Below, one piece after another: positions 1 to 7,275 of a stretch of 64,000 nt of DNA. Position numbers and translations under genes: made by a program. Source of the DNA: Mesorhizobium sp. J8. Its GTDB lineage: Bacteria; Pseudomonadota; Alphaproteobacteria; Rhizobiales; Rhizobiaceae. The notes beneath the pieces were generated by a model. That model saw only the letters and a list, made by a program, of their open reading frames with translations. It was not told where the DNA came from and made no database searches. Each line of letters starts with the position of its first letter. The stretch's first letter is position 1. The stretch is taken from the NCBI RefSeq assembly GCF_016591715.1, contig NZ_AP024109.1, positions 2,852,001-2,916,000 of the forward strand. Reading direction: 5' to 3'.

Positions 1-909
1 GCGCCCAATGTCGTGCTCGGCAATGGCAAGAGGGTGGCTGGCACTCGGCAGATCTACGCTGAGCTTGTCGCCGCCGCGCATGCCGCGCTGGGACTCACCA
101 ACACTGGGCAGATGATCTGCGTGATGGAGGACGTCCCTGAAGACCGGCGGCCGCTGGAGATGCTGCTTGCGCATCTCATCCATTCCGACAAGCCGTTCAT
201 GGGCAGCATCGCTTCGCCGGCGGCCGCGGAGGCGGTGGCCGACCTGACCGCCGCGGCGGTCGGGCGGCCGGCGGCTGCCCGCGAGTGCAACCTTCTCCAC
301 CTGATAAACGCCACGCCGCCGCTCACCTATTGGCCGAACCCGCTGAAGTGCCTGCGGGCGATCGCGCTGAAGGGCGAGGCGAGCATGGTCTCGTCCTATA
401 TGATGATGGGCGCGACCTCGCCCGTCACCGTGGCCGGCGCGCTTATCCAGGGTTATGCGGAGGTGCTGGCCGGGCTGGCGCTGGCGCAACTCTGGCGTCC
501 AGGCGCGCCGGTGGTGATGGGCATCCTTGCCTATCCGTTCGATATGCGCCGGATGCTGCCCGATTTCGGCGATCCAGCCTCGCAGCTCGTCCAGCACTAC
601 GCGGCGAAATTGGGCAGGCGGCTCGGCGTGCCGGTGCGGGGCGACGGCGCCATCACCTCGGCCAAGGTCGACGACGCGCAATCCGGCGCCGAAGGGGGGA
701 GGGTGCTTTCGGCGGCTGTGTCCTCAGGCGCGCATTTCATCCTGCACGCCACAGGCTGGCTGGAGCAGGGCCGCACGGTGTCCCTCGAAAAATTCCACCG
801 TGATGCCGCTGCGCTGGCGGAACTCGGCCATGGCAAGCCCGCCGATCTGCCGATGCACCTTGACCATGGGATCGAGGCGGAGATACGCGGCCGCCTCGCG
901 CAATCTTGA
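1..909 (+). CDS. MttB-family methyltransferase, C-terminal part (truncated by window start)
   Basis: The open frame enters from the window edge and ends at TGA 907-909, giving about 302 residues of the C-terminal part of a trimethylamine methyltransferase (MttB) family protein. Members move a methyl group from a quaternary or tertiary amine to a corrinoid protein; rhizobial members usually lack pyrrolysine and the substrate is often a betaine. The stretches LLHLINATPPLTYWPNPL and MVSSYMMMGATSPVTVAGAL, and the GDGAITSAKVDDAQSGAEGG region, fit the TIM-barrel of this family. A GTG at 13 is only an internal codon. The next gene is convergent, so this is the end of its transcription unit. The substrate cannot be read from this fragment. 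Confidence 0.8.
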   Translation, partial: APNVVLGNGKRVAGTRQIYAELVAAAHAALGLTNTGQMICVMEDVPEDRRPLEMLLAHLIHSDKPFMGSIASPAAAEAVADLTAAAVGRPAAARECNLLHLINATPPLTYWPNPLKCLRAIALKGEASMVSSYMMMGATSPVTVAGALIQGYAEVLAGLALAQLWRPGAPVVMGILAYPFDMRRMLPDFGDPASQLVQHYAAKLGRRLGVPVRGDGAITSAKVDDAQSGAEGGRVLSAAVSSGAHFILHATGWLEQGRTVSLEKFHRDAAALAELGHGKPADLPMHLDHGIEAEIRGRLAQS

Positions 910-970
910 CTAGCGCACACGAAAAGGGCGCTGCCGCGAAGACAGCGCCCTTCGTTCAGGGGCAGGCCTG

Positions 971-1174
971 CTACCAGCTCTGCATGCTGTACCAGTCGTC
1001 GACATCGCGGCGAACGCGATCCTTCTCAAGGCCGTAACGTTCCTGGATCTTGCCTTCAAGCTGGTCGCGCTTGCCCGCGATGCGGTCGAGGTCATCGTCG
1101 GTGAGTTTTCCCCACTGTTCCTTGACCTTGCCCTTCACCTGTTTCCAATTGCCTTCGACGCGGTTCCAATCCAT
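971..1174 (-). CDS. CsbD family stress-response protein
   Basis: A 67-residue hydrophilic protein beginning MDWNRVEGNWKQVKGKVKEQ, the signature of the CsbD family of small stress-induced proteins with no known biochemical activity. The start is set by AGGAGG about 9 bases upstream; the open frame runs 43 codons further but that part is unlike the family. A perfect EcfG-type promoter (GGAAC-N16-CGTT) lies about 30 bases upstream, so expression in the general stress response is likely. The gene is convergent with the methyltransferase gene. A second CsbD gene lies at 50412-50591 with the same promoter type. Confidence 0.9.
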   Translation of the reverse strand: MDWNRVEGNWKQVKGKVKEQWGKLTDDDLDRIAGKRDQLEGKIQERYGLEKDRVRRDVDDWYSMQSW

Positions 1175-1204
1175 TTGCAGGGCCTCCTGTTGAACACGAA
1201 GGCT

Positions 1205-1229
1205 AACGGCAGCGCGGCCGCGCGGTTCC
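1205..1229 (-). promoter_or_regulatory. EcfG-type general stress promoter of the CsbD gene
   Basis: Read on the minus strand this is GGAAC, 16 bases, CGTT, matching the alphaproteobacterial EcfG sigma consensus. The -10 element ends 31 bases upstream of the CsbD start codon, leaving room for a short leader and its AGGAGG ribosome site. Confidence 0.75.
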
Positions 1230-1358
1230 TGCCAAAAAGCGTTTCTCCAGCAACGCCGAGCCCCGAAGAGATGGTTCATTTGGCCGTCACAGTGGAGCGG
1301 CAAATTGACAAGTGCTGAGCCAGGCCCCTCCGGTCAGCATGTTCCCAAGACCTCTCCT

Positions 1359-1386
1359 GCCCGGTCCCTGGTCCGGGCTTCTTTTT
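1359..1386 (+). terminator. Terminator-like hairpin with T-rich tail
   Basis: Stem GCCCGG/CCGGGC (1359-1364 and 1373-1378) with an 8-base loop and the tail TTCTTTTT. No plus-strand gene lies upstream of it, so it may end a short untranslated transcript from the 1175-1358 gap, or be chance. Confidence 0.4.
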
Positions 1387-1455
1387 AGCTGTGCCTCGGA
1401 GGTCGTGGTCTGAAAAAATTCGCAAGGGGCGGAACATTCGCCCGACGCCGATGTT

Positions 1456-1563
1456 CTTGAATGCAGTATGGCGCGCAGCCCGCCCCCCCGCGAAAGGCGC
1501 GTCATCTGGGCTCGTACCCGAGCAAAGCCCGCTTCGGCCGTCCCTCGCCGGGGCGGGCTTTAT
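1456..1563 (+). ncRNA. Possible short transcript between a weak EcfG-like promoter and a hairpin
   Basis: The gap 1175-1594 holds no supported gene. At 1431-1455 there is GGAAC-N16-TGTT, one base off the EcfG consensus, and 1524-1561 forms a hairpin (AAAGCCCGC/GCGGGCTTT) followed by TATC. Together they could bound a ~100-nt RNA just upstream of the HD-domain gene. It could equally be the leader of that gene with an attenuator-like hairpin. This is inference from spacing only. Confidence 0.2.
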
Positions 1564-1594
1564 CGTGCCGGGAAGTGACGAGATTGGAAGGATT

Positions 1595-2008
1595 ATGTTC
1601 CACCGGGCAGCGAAGATCGCAGAGCAGGCTCACAGCGGTCAGAAGGACAAGACCGGCAGGCCCTACATCGAACATCTGAGGCGCGTCGCCGAGGCCGTCG
1701 AGACGCTGGATGAAAAGACCGTCGCCTATCTGCATGACATCGTCGAAAAAGGCGAGGGCTGGAGCCTCGAACGGCTCGAACAGGCTGGCTTCAGTTCATC
1801 CGTTGTCGCGGCCGTCGACGCGCTGACGAAACGGATGGACGAAAGCGAGCAGGGGTTCATCTGCCGCGCAGCCTCGAACCCGCTCGCCAGGTCGATAAAG
1901 GAAGCCGATCTGAAAGATAATCTATGGCAGGCACATCAGGCTGGGCTTTCCCCAGCTCGATATGAAACGGGCCTTGCGGTGCTGCATGGATTGAACGCCA
2001 GCGCCTAG
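1595..2008 (+). CDS. Small HD-domain protein (RelA/SpoT-type hydrolase domain)
   Basis: 137 residues from the ATG at 1595, which has GGAAGGA just upstream; the longer frame from 1391 reads through non-conserved low-complexity sequence. The protein is a single HD domain: AAKIAEQAHSGQKDKTGRPY at the N terminus is typical of the (p)ppGpp hydrolase domain, and YLHDIVEKGEGW carries the His-Asp metal-binding pair. There is no synthetase, TGS or ACT domain, so it resembles stand-alone small hydrolases of the Mesh1/SpoT-HD type that act on (p)ppGpp or related nucleotides. The substrate is inference. It stands alone, upstream of the cold shock gene. Confidence 0.75.
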   Translation: MFHRAAKIAEQAHSGQKDKTGRPYIEHLRRVAEAVETLDEKTVAYLHDIVEKGEGWSLERLEQAGFSSSVVAAVDALTKRMDESEQGFICRAASNPLARSIKEADLKDNLWQAHQAGLSPARYETGLAVLHGLNASA

Positions 2009-2240
2009 GGCCAGTGGGCAAATCCGCCTCCCATCTGGTTAGAGGCATAGAACGAGTATTATCTCCGCCTCCCTTGCGAAAGTGAGAATTAAGCGCTATG
2101 TATTGAAAATCGATCTTGTTGAACGAACGTTGTTTTCGCGCCTCAGCGCCCGACGATATTCCCTCTCAATTTCGAAGAACTCGGCGTTTGGACAAGTGGC
2201 CAAGCAGCGATAATTTACGTCGATTTGAAAGGAAATCGCA

Positions 2241-2450
2241 ATGAGCTCTGGAACCGTAAAGTTTTTCAATTCCACCAAAGGCTTCGGATTTATCGAGGTC
2301 GGCAATGGCCAGCCCGATGTGTTCGTTCATATCTCGGCCGTCGAGCGGGCTGGACTGCGCTCCCTCGTGGAAGGCCAGAAGGTCAGCTTCGAGATCGTGA
2401 AGGATGCCCGCAACGGCAAAAGTTCTGCCGAAAACCTGCAGGCCGCCTGA
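2241..2450 (+). CDS. cspA: Cold shock protein (CspA family)
   Basis: 69 residues, the full length of the family, starting [18 protein letters not shown]. Both RNA-binding motifs are present: KGFGFI (RNP1) and VFVHIS (RNP2). It binds single-stranded nucleic acid and acts as an RNA chaperone in the cytoplasm. AAAGGAAA lies just upstream of the ATG. A gene-free stretch of about 230 bp precedes it and could hold the long structured leader typical of csp genes. A terminator follows at 2513-2538 before the next small gene. Rhizobia carry several paralogues, so the exact paralogue is uncertain. Confidence 0.95.
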   Translation: MSSGTVKFFNSTKGFGFIEVGNGQPDVFVHISAVERAGLRSLVEGQKVSFEIVKDARNGKSSAENLQAA

Positions 2451-2512
2451 TCACAGCGCCTCGGGTCCTTGACCACGGATGTACTGGCATCGGCCGCGGA
2501 GGCGCGTTGGAG

Positions 2513-2538
2513 AAGGTCGGGCTTGCCCGGCCTTTTTT
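2513..2538 (+). terminator. Rho-independent terminator after cspA
   Basis: AAGGTCGGGC pairs with GCCCGGCCTT (one G-T pair) around a tight loop, followed by six T residues. It lies 60 bases after the cspA stop and 15 bases before the next start codon. Confidence 0.7.
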
Positions 2539-2553
2539 GATTAAGGAGAAGAA

Positions 2554-2775
2554 ATGAAGTCCCTATCGGATACCAGTCTGTTCAAGCCGGTTCCGTCTCG
2601 AACGGAAGCCAAAACGGACATGACGTCGCGCGTCGCGCGGCAGATCATGGATCTGGAAGCAACTGCGAGGGAGGCCAAGACGAAGAGATTGCGCGCCGCC
2701 AGGCTCGCACAGGAAGCGGACGCGCCCAAGCCCGCGCCGAAGAAACCCGCGCCGAAGCGCAGCAAGAAGGCGTGA
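2554..2775 (+). CDS. Small basic protein of unknown function
   Basis: 73 residues starting after a strong AAGGAGAAGAA ribosome site. The N-terminal half is mixed charged helix (MTSRVARQIMDLEATAREAK); the C terminus is a lysine/proline/alanine tail (PKPAPKKPAPKRSKKA) like those of nucleic-acid-binding or histone-like proteins. No family recognised. It follows cspA and its terminator, and could be read by leakage from the cspA promoter. A nucleic-acid-binding role is only suggested by the basic tail. Confidence 0.65.
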   Translation: MKSLSDTSLFKPVPSRTEAKTDMTSRVARQIMDLEATAREAKTKRLRAARLAQEADAPKPAPKKPAPKRSKKA

Positions 2776-2808
2776 GCACGAGGCGGGCCCCTGCCTGAAC
2801 GGGGGGCG

Positions 2809-3144
2809 CTATTCCCGCGCCAACTGCAGCAGATCGCTCGGGACATCGCCGCACGTACGGCTATCCAACATCTTCTCAAGATCGTTACGGTTGTCTCGGC
2901 CGAAGTCGCTGGGTAGATCAAGCGCCATCCGGGCATCGTCGTCGAACTCGATCGGCGCCCCGTAAAGCTGCGCGATCTGCAATACCAGATCTTCGATATC
3001 CTCACGGGCGATGTTCTCTGTCAGGTTGCTCAGCCTGATCTCTTCCGAAAGCCGGATGATGTTGACGATACCCCTGAGCCGAAACGCCCGCTGCACCCTG
3101 TGATGAGCGTCGTCGCGCAGCCGGATGGAAAATCGTTGGAACAT
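2809..3144 (-). CDS. Conserved hypothetical protein with N-terminal RHH-like segment
   Basis: 111 residues from an ATG with AAGGAGG seven bases upstream (the frame extends 11 codons further without support). The N terminus, MFQRFSIRLRDDAHHRVQRA, resembles the strand-helix start of ribbon-helix-helix proteins; the middle is acidic and helical (NIAREDIEDLVLQIAQLYGA). No known domain recognised. The preceding intergenic region (3145-3412) holds no other gene and lies between this gene and the divergent small gene at 3413. Confidence 0.6.
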   Translation of the reverse strand: MFQRFSIRLRDDAHHRVQRAFRLRGIVNIIRLSEEIRLSNLTENIAREDIEDLVLQIAQLYGAPIEFDDDARMALDLPSDFGRDNRNDLEKMLDSRTCGDVPSDLLQLARE

Positions 3145-3412
3145 GGAATGCCTCCTTCCGTGGAGGTTATCCCTCAATCTCCATCATGCGCCGGACCAGG
3201 CCGGATAGCAAGAAAAAAGCGAAAAGCAGAAGCCAAATCAATTAGTTAGCATACGCCAACAAATGTGGTTTCGGTGCATTGTTGGTTTCGCTAGTCTGTC
3301 CCACCTTTTGCGGCTCAAGCGTTCTTGACGCCCTATACGGCGAATCCTACTTCTACTTGCAATGAGGAACTTACTCATTCGTGGCATTGTACATCTGTGA
3401 AGGAGGCGGGGC

Positions 3413-3658
3413 ATGGCTGAACTGGAGCGGCCGCAGAGGTTGCAGATCATGCTGACCGACGAAGAGTTGGCGGCGCTGGAGAACTGGCGTTTCGAAAAGC
3501 GCATGCCCAGCCGTTCGGCCGCAGTGCGTGAGCTTTTGCGCCGCGGGCTTTCCTCGGACGGGTTCCTGACTGCCGACGCGGGTGCGAAGTCGCAGGATTT
3601 CGGCGTAATTTCGGCGGACAGGATGAGAGGCAACGGTCCCAATGACTCGAAGCCGTAA
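3413..3658 (+). CDS. Small ribbon-helix-helix-like protein
   Basis: 81 residues with AAGGAGG nine bases before the ATG. The segment LQIMLTDEELAALENWRFEKRMPSRSAAVRELLRRGL has the beta-strand, helix, helix pattern of CopG/Arc-type DNA-binding proteins, with SRSAAVRELLRRG as the second helix. The last 25 residues look disordered. It sits 52 bases upstream of the HWE kinase in the same direction, so the two may be co-transcribed. A regulatory role is inference; no partner toxin is seen next to it. Confidence 0.65.
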   Translation: MAELERPQRLQIMLTDEELAALENWRFEKRMPSRSAAVRELLRRGLSSDGFLTADAGAKSQDFGVISADRMRGNGPNDSKP

Positions 3659-3709
3659 GCAGATGCCATCCAACATACACATTGTCTTGATTTCCGCCGG
3701 CTCTAGTTA

Positions 3710-4768
3710 ATGCGTATGACCAGCACAGGGGGGCCTTTTCGTCCGAACGCCGATGCCGACGCGCGGCTCGCGGCGATTGTCGATTCGTCATACGACGCCA
3801 TTATCGGCAAGGACCTCAACAGCGTCATCACCGACTGGAACCACGCGGCCGAGCGCATGTTCGGCTACAGCGCCGAGGAAGCCATCGGCCAGTCGATTCT
3901 GGTTTTGATTCCCGAGCACATGCACAATGAGGAAACCGAGATCATCGGCCGCATCCGTCGTGGCGAGGGTGTTGGAAGCCTGGAGACGACGCGCAAGCGC
4001 AAGGATGGTTCGCTGATTGCTGTCTCGATCACCGTGTCGCCCATCAGGAACAGCGCGGGCGAGATCGTCGGCGCGTCGCAGATCGCCCGAGACATCACCC
4101 CCGCCAAGGAAAGCGAACGCCGCATTCGTCTTTTGATGCGCGAGGTCAACCATCGGGTGAAGAACCAGTTCGCGGTGATCCTGTCGATGGTCAGGGAAAC
4201 CAGCAAGCGCTCGACCGACCCAAGCGAGTTCGAGGAACTGATCCGTTCGCGCATCATGGCGCTGTCGCGCTCGCACGACCTTCTGGTCACCTCGGAATGG
4301 GCCGGCGCCAGCCTGTTCGACCTTGTCCAGGAGCATCTGAAGCCTTTCGGCCATGAAGATCGTATCTCGCTCTCCGGGCCGCTTTTGACGCTGCAATCGA
4401 ATGCCGTGCAGAATCTCGGCATGGCCTTCCACGAACTCGGCACCAACTCGTCCAAATATGGGGCGCTGGCCTCGGAGGATGGCCACGTCGAAATCACCTG
4501 GAAGGTGGAGACCGATCCCGAGGCGCGGCGACGGTTTCATCTTCTCTGGCACGAGACATCCGGTAAGGTCGCAGCCGCGCGGAAGGCGCCCGAGCGCAAG
4601 GGGTTCGGCACGGTGGTGCTGCAGCGGGTGGCGCCGCAATCGCTGAGCGGTTCCTCCAGCCTCGAACGCACGCCCGCCGGCGTGAGGTGGATGCTTGACG
4701 CACCGATCGAGGCGATCGTCGTGCCGCAGCTCGGCGCCGACACGCCGGACAGCAATTTCAGCGGTTGA
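3710..4768 (+). CDS. PAS-domain HWE-family sensor histidine kinase
   Basis: 352 residues, no membrane segment, so cytoplasmic. An N-terminal PAS domain spans residues ~18-130 (DSSYDAIIGKDLNSVITDWN, with a PAC-type end GASQIARDIT). The kinase core follows: phospho-acceptor His148 in REVNHRVKNQF, N-box His241/Asn246 in AFHELGTNSSKYGAL, and Trp280/Glu282 in LLWHETSG. The His in the N-box and the W-x-E motif define the HWE family, common in rhizobia and often tied to the PhyR/EcfG general stress response. No response regulator is adjacent. The start could also be the ATG two codons in (3716). The signal sensed is unknown. Confidence 0.9.
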   Translation: MRMTSTGGPFRPNADADARLAAIVDSSYDAIIGKDLNSVITDWNHAAERMFGYSAEEAIGQSILVLIPEHMHNEETEIIGRIRRGEGVGSLETTRKRKDGSLIAVSITVSPIRNSAGEIVGASQIARDITPAKESERRIRLLMREVNHRVKNQFAVILSMVRETSKRSTDPSEFEELIRSRIMALSRSHDLLVTSEWAGASLFDLVQEHLKPFGHEDRISLSGPLLTLQSNAVQNLGMAFHELGTNSSKYGALASEDGHVEITWKVETDPEARRRFHLLWHETSGKVAAARKAPERKGFGTVVLQRVAPQSLSGSSSLERTPAGVRWMLDAPIEAIVVPQLGADTPDSNFSG

Positions 4769-4952
4769 GGCGTCGGGGTCCAGTGGCGGCCGCCGGCGCG
4801 ATTTGCGCCGGGGGGAATGCACTGGGCAGGGCACGGGTCGCGGTCGCCGCACCTCCTTGCAGCACCGGAAAAGCGTAATTACATCATTTGTGAGCGTGCA
4901 ATGTCCACGCGGATACAGTTGCTTTGGTCAAGCTTCATCCATGGAGGTTGTC

Positions 4953-5306
4953 ATGGCAATGATGGAAGCAAGAAAGAGCCTGGACTGGATCACTCTGGTC
5001 CTCGCAGTCTGCCTGTTCATCTCACCCTGGGTTATCGGATTCACCGCGGCGATGGTGCCCGCGTGGAACGCCTGGATTGTCGGCGTTCTCCTCGGCGCGC
5101 TGGCGCTGGCGACGCTTTCGGTGTTCGCCGAGTGGGAAGAATGGGTCAGTGTGGTCCTCGGGCTCTGGCTGATCGTGTCGCCCTGGTTGCTACACTTCGC
5201 GGCTGACACGCATGTCATGGCCACGCATGTCGTCCTCGGCGTGCTGGTGGTCGCGGCATCGGCTTGGGCCGTCTGGGACTTCCGTCATCCCCACGCGCAT
5301 GCGTGA
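4953..5306 (+). CDS. SPW-repeat membrane protein
   Basis: 117 residues from the ATG at 4953, which has GGAGG six bases upstream. Two copies of the SPW motif (ISPWVIGF and VSPWLLHF) lie in a four-helix hydrophobic protein, matching the SPW-repeat family. It is an inner-membrane protein of unknown function, often found with stress genes in Rhizobiales. The C terminus DFRHPHAHA is histidine-rich. No EcfG-type promoter was found in front of it. Confidence 0.85.
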   Translation: MAMMEARKSLDWITLVLAVCLFISPWVIGFTAAMVPAWNAWIVGVLLGALALATLSVFAEWEEWVSVVLGLWLIVSPWLLHFAADTHVMATHVVLGVLVVAASAWAVWDFRHPHAHA

Positions 5307-5442
5307 GCGGTGACTGGACGGGAGCCCGCCGCGTGAGCGGCGAGCTCCTCGGGCTTTGGTTTCTTGGGCATGGGGTAGGGCGGCTGTTGCTGCGGGTTCA
5401 CGCAATTGCTGCAACCGGAAACCGTTTCGTGCATTCTTGGGA

Positions 5443-5622
5443 ATGGCCCCGATGCTCTACCCCGACACCCCTGCCAAATGCTGCTCCTATTGCGGCGGCC
5501 GCGACCATGATTTCGAAGAATGTCCGAAACGCGAGGCCGATGCCGAGAAGGAGCGCGAGACGGCGCGGGTGGCGAGCGTTAAGCCTCCGCTCGCTGGCGA
5601 GGATATACCGGTAAAGTACTGA
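5443..5622 (+). CDS. Small zinc-knuckle protein
   Basis: 59 residues. CSYCGGRDHDFEEC matches exactly the CX2CX4HX4C zinc knuckle known from retroviral nucleocapsid and eukaryotic RNA-binding proteins. The rest is charged and probably disordered. The start is chosen at the first ATG close to the knuckle; the ATG at 5452 is an alternative. No ribosome site is strong. The gene stands alone between the SPW gene and a dispersed repeat. Binding of single-stranded nucleic acid would be the family expectation, but this is inference. Confidence 0.6.
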   Translation: MAPMLYPDTPAKCCSYCGGRDHDFEECPKREADAEKERETARVASVKPPLAGEDIPVKY

Positions 5623-5769
5623 GGTCGCGACCCTCCGCGCCCGCTCTGTCCTGCAGCACCCACGTCACTCCGCCCTGTCGCTTCCTCCGCCTGGCGAGCG
5701 CCTCGCAGCTTGTGCAAGAAATCTTCCTCTTGATCTCACATCGTGGCCGAGGCCGCGCCACGGTCGCGC

Positions 5770-5876
5770 CTAAAGCATGTCTCCCGAAAGTGGGAACCGG
5801 TTTCGGGGCAAAGACATGCGCAAAACCAAAAGCCTAAAGCGCAGGAGCGAATCTGAAAGATCGCGACGCGCTTTAG
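5770..5876. repeat. Dispersed palindromic repeat, copy 1
   Basis: About 107 bp starting TAAAGCATGTCTCCCGAAAG and ending GATCGCGACGCGCTTTAG. A near-identical copy lies at 41540-41645 and a degenerate part at 34165-34215. The ends TAAAGC...GCTTTA and the internal GCATGTC/GACATGC pair are inverted repeats, as in the RIME-like elements of rhizobial chromosomes. It occupies most of the gene-free gap 5623-5945. Confidence 0.8.
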
Positions 5877-5985
5877 CCCTGACTTTTTCTGGGACGATCG
5901 AAGAACCGCGTTGATCCGATCTATAGTCGCGACGGGGGTGCGCGGGTGGCGGATATCATCTCGATCAGAACAGGTGCGGAGCCTG
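5877..5985 (+). promoter_or_regulatory. Leader copy A, shared with the glycine-rich protein gene
   Basis: A 109 bp stretch beginning CCCTGACTTTTTCTGG and ending GGTGCGGAGCCTG. It matches the minus strand of 9209-9320 at most positions, with blocks CCCTGACTTTTTCTGG, AGAAC, TCTATA, CGCGGGTGGC, GATATCATCTC and GGTGCGGAGCCTG conserved. It spans the probable promoter and the first 13 codons of the 5946 gene. TCTATA is a candidate -10 element, 25 bases before GTG 5946. Confidence 0.6.
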
Positions 5986-6386
5986 CCGGGCGGCTGTCGC
6001 CGGCACGATTGCGGCTGATTGCCTTCATGGCGATCGCCGCCTTCATGATCGCCGGTCCGGTCGCGGAGCAGGTCTTCGGCGTGCGAACGGCATTGCTTCG
6101 CTCTTGGACCATGTTCAGCGCGATCGGGCTCGGCGTGATCGACGCTTCCTTCGAGATCCGCCGGCCCGACGGCGCGCTTGTTTCGCTCGACCGGTTCGAG
6201 ATGCTTGGCGCGCCTCGCAACGGCAGGCTGAAATGGATCCAAAGCCGCGAGGACCTGGCTTCCGTCATCAAGCGGCTCTGCGCGGTCGCCGGGCAGGGCG
6301 CCGATATCCGCGTCCGTGCCCGGCTGGGCACGCGCGGCGGCTGGCAGACCATCCATACCGATGCCCAAAATGCCTGCGCTGAGTGA
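5946..6386 (+). CDS. Small membrane-anchored protein, first gene of HTTM operon
   Basis: 146 residues from GTG 5946, with GGGGG seven bases upstream. A single hydrophobic segment at residues ~25-42 (LIAFMAIAAFMIAGPVAE) is followed by a ~100-residue soluble domain that contains a small basic/Trp segment (RLKWIQSRED) and ends in NACAE. No known family recognised. It overlaps the next gene by 26 bases, so it belongs to a three-gene operon with the HTTM-like and secreted proteins. The first 13 residues (MADIISIRTGAEP) are encoded by the shared leader; a start downstream of it is possible. It may be an accessory subunit of the membrane protein. Confidence 0.65.
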   Translation: MADIISIRTGAEPAGRLSPARLRLIAFMAIAAFMIAGPVAEQVFGVRTALLRSWTMFSAIGLGVIDASFEIRRPDGALVSLDRFEMLGAPRNGRLKWIQSREDLASVIKRLCAVAGQGADIRVRARLGTRGGWQTIHTDAQNACAE

Positions 6387-7275
6387 AGCAATCGCCGACT
6401 GGCCGAACTGGCTTTCGGTGCACGCCGGGGCTACGCGCTTCGTCGGCTGGGCGGCCGAGACGGAGGGATCGTCGCGCTCGTCAGCACTGATCCGCATCGG
6501 CCTGGCCATGCTGTTCTGGTCGCGTTGGGCGGGCGAGCTGCTGCTCTATATCGACCAATCGCCGGCCGGCCTGTTTCTGGCGGCCAACTTCTTCGTCGCC
6601 ACCGCGCTGCTCTTCATCGGCTATCACAGCCGCGCCGCCGCCGTCTGGACGGGCGCGGTCGGGCTGGCGATGTATTATTGTTTCGGGTTCCAGCTTGGGC
6701 GCGAGCCTTGGACCCACCACCATACCTATCTGCTTGCCGTCGCCGCGCTCCTGATCGCGCTCACCCCCTGCGGCCGCTCCTATTCGCTGGACCGCTATCT
6801 GGCGGTGATACGCGCCGAGCGCGCGGGCGTTCCACCGGCGGCGGAGCGCGGCAATCTGTGGGGGCTGCGGCTGATCGTGGTGCAGCTCTCGGTGCTCTAT
6901 TTCTTCGCCGCTTTCGACAAGACGAACTATGCCTTCCTCAGCGGCGCGCGCCTGGAACAGATATTGCTCTGGTACTATACGGGATCGGACTATCCCCCCG
7001 GTCTTGCCTGGCCCGCCACCATGGTGTCCGTCGCCGTGGTCGTGCTCGAATATTGCCTGGCCCTCGGCATGCCTTTCCGCGCGACAAGGCGCTATCTGGT
7101 CCTGCCGGGCCTGGCCTTCCACGCCATCATCTATCTGACGCTGCCGGTCTATACGTTCAGCGCCACCATGGCGTTGCTTTATCTTGCCTATTTCGATGCG
7201 GACGCCGTGGACAAGGTCCTTGCGAGGCTCCAGGGGTTCGGATCGACGGCATCCGCCAGAGGGGAAATTTCGTGA
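6361..7275 (+). CDS. HTTM-domain-like multi-pass membrane protein
   Basis: About 304 residues from ATG 6361 (ATG 6370 is an alternative). Several hydrophobic segments and the residues RIGLAMLFWSRW, WTHHHTYLLAVAALLIALTP and LSVLYFFAAFDKTN match the HTTM domain found in vitamin K-dependent gamma-carboxylase relatives and in bacterial DoxX-like membrane proteins. The His-rich WTHHH turn is typical. It is translationally coupled on both sides: 26-base overlap upstream, GTGA overlap downstream. The family is thought to modify or help export partner proteins; the secreted product of the next gene would be the obvious partner, which is inference. Confidence 0.75.
   Translation: MPKMPALSEAIADWPNWLSVHAGATRFVGWAAETEGSSRSSALIRIGLAMLFWSRWAGELLLYIDQSPAGLFLAANFFVATALLFIGYHSRAAAVWTGAVGLAMYYCFGFQLGREPWTHHHTYLLAVAALLIALTPCGRSYSLDRYLAVIRAERAGVPPAAERGNLWGLRLIVVQLSVLYFFAAFDKTNYAFLSGARLEQILLWYYTGSDYPPGLAWPATMVSVAVVVLEYCLALGMPFRATRRYLVLPGLAFHAIIYLTLPVYTFSATMALLYLAYFDADAVDKVLARLQGFGSTASARGEIS

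Noticed and set aside
2096..2305. 69-codon minus-strand frame over the cspA leader
   Set aside because: Antisense to cspA, no ribosome site and no known relative.
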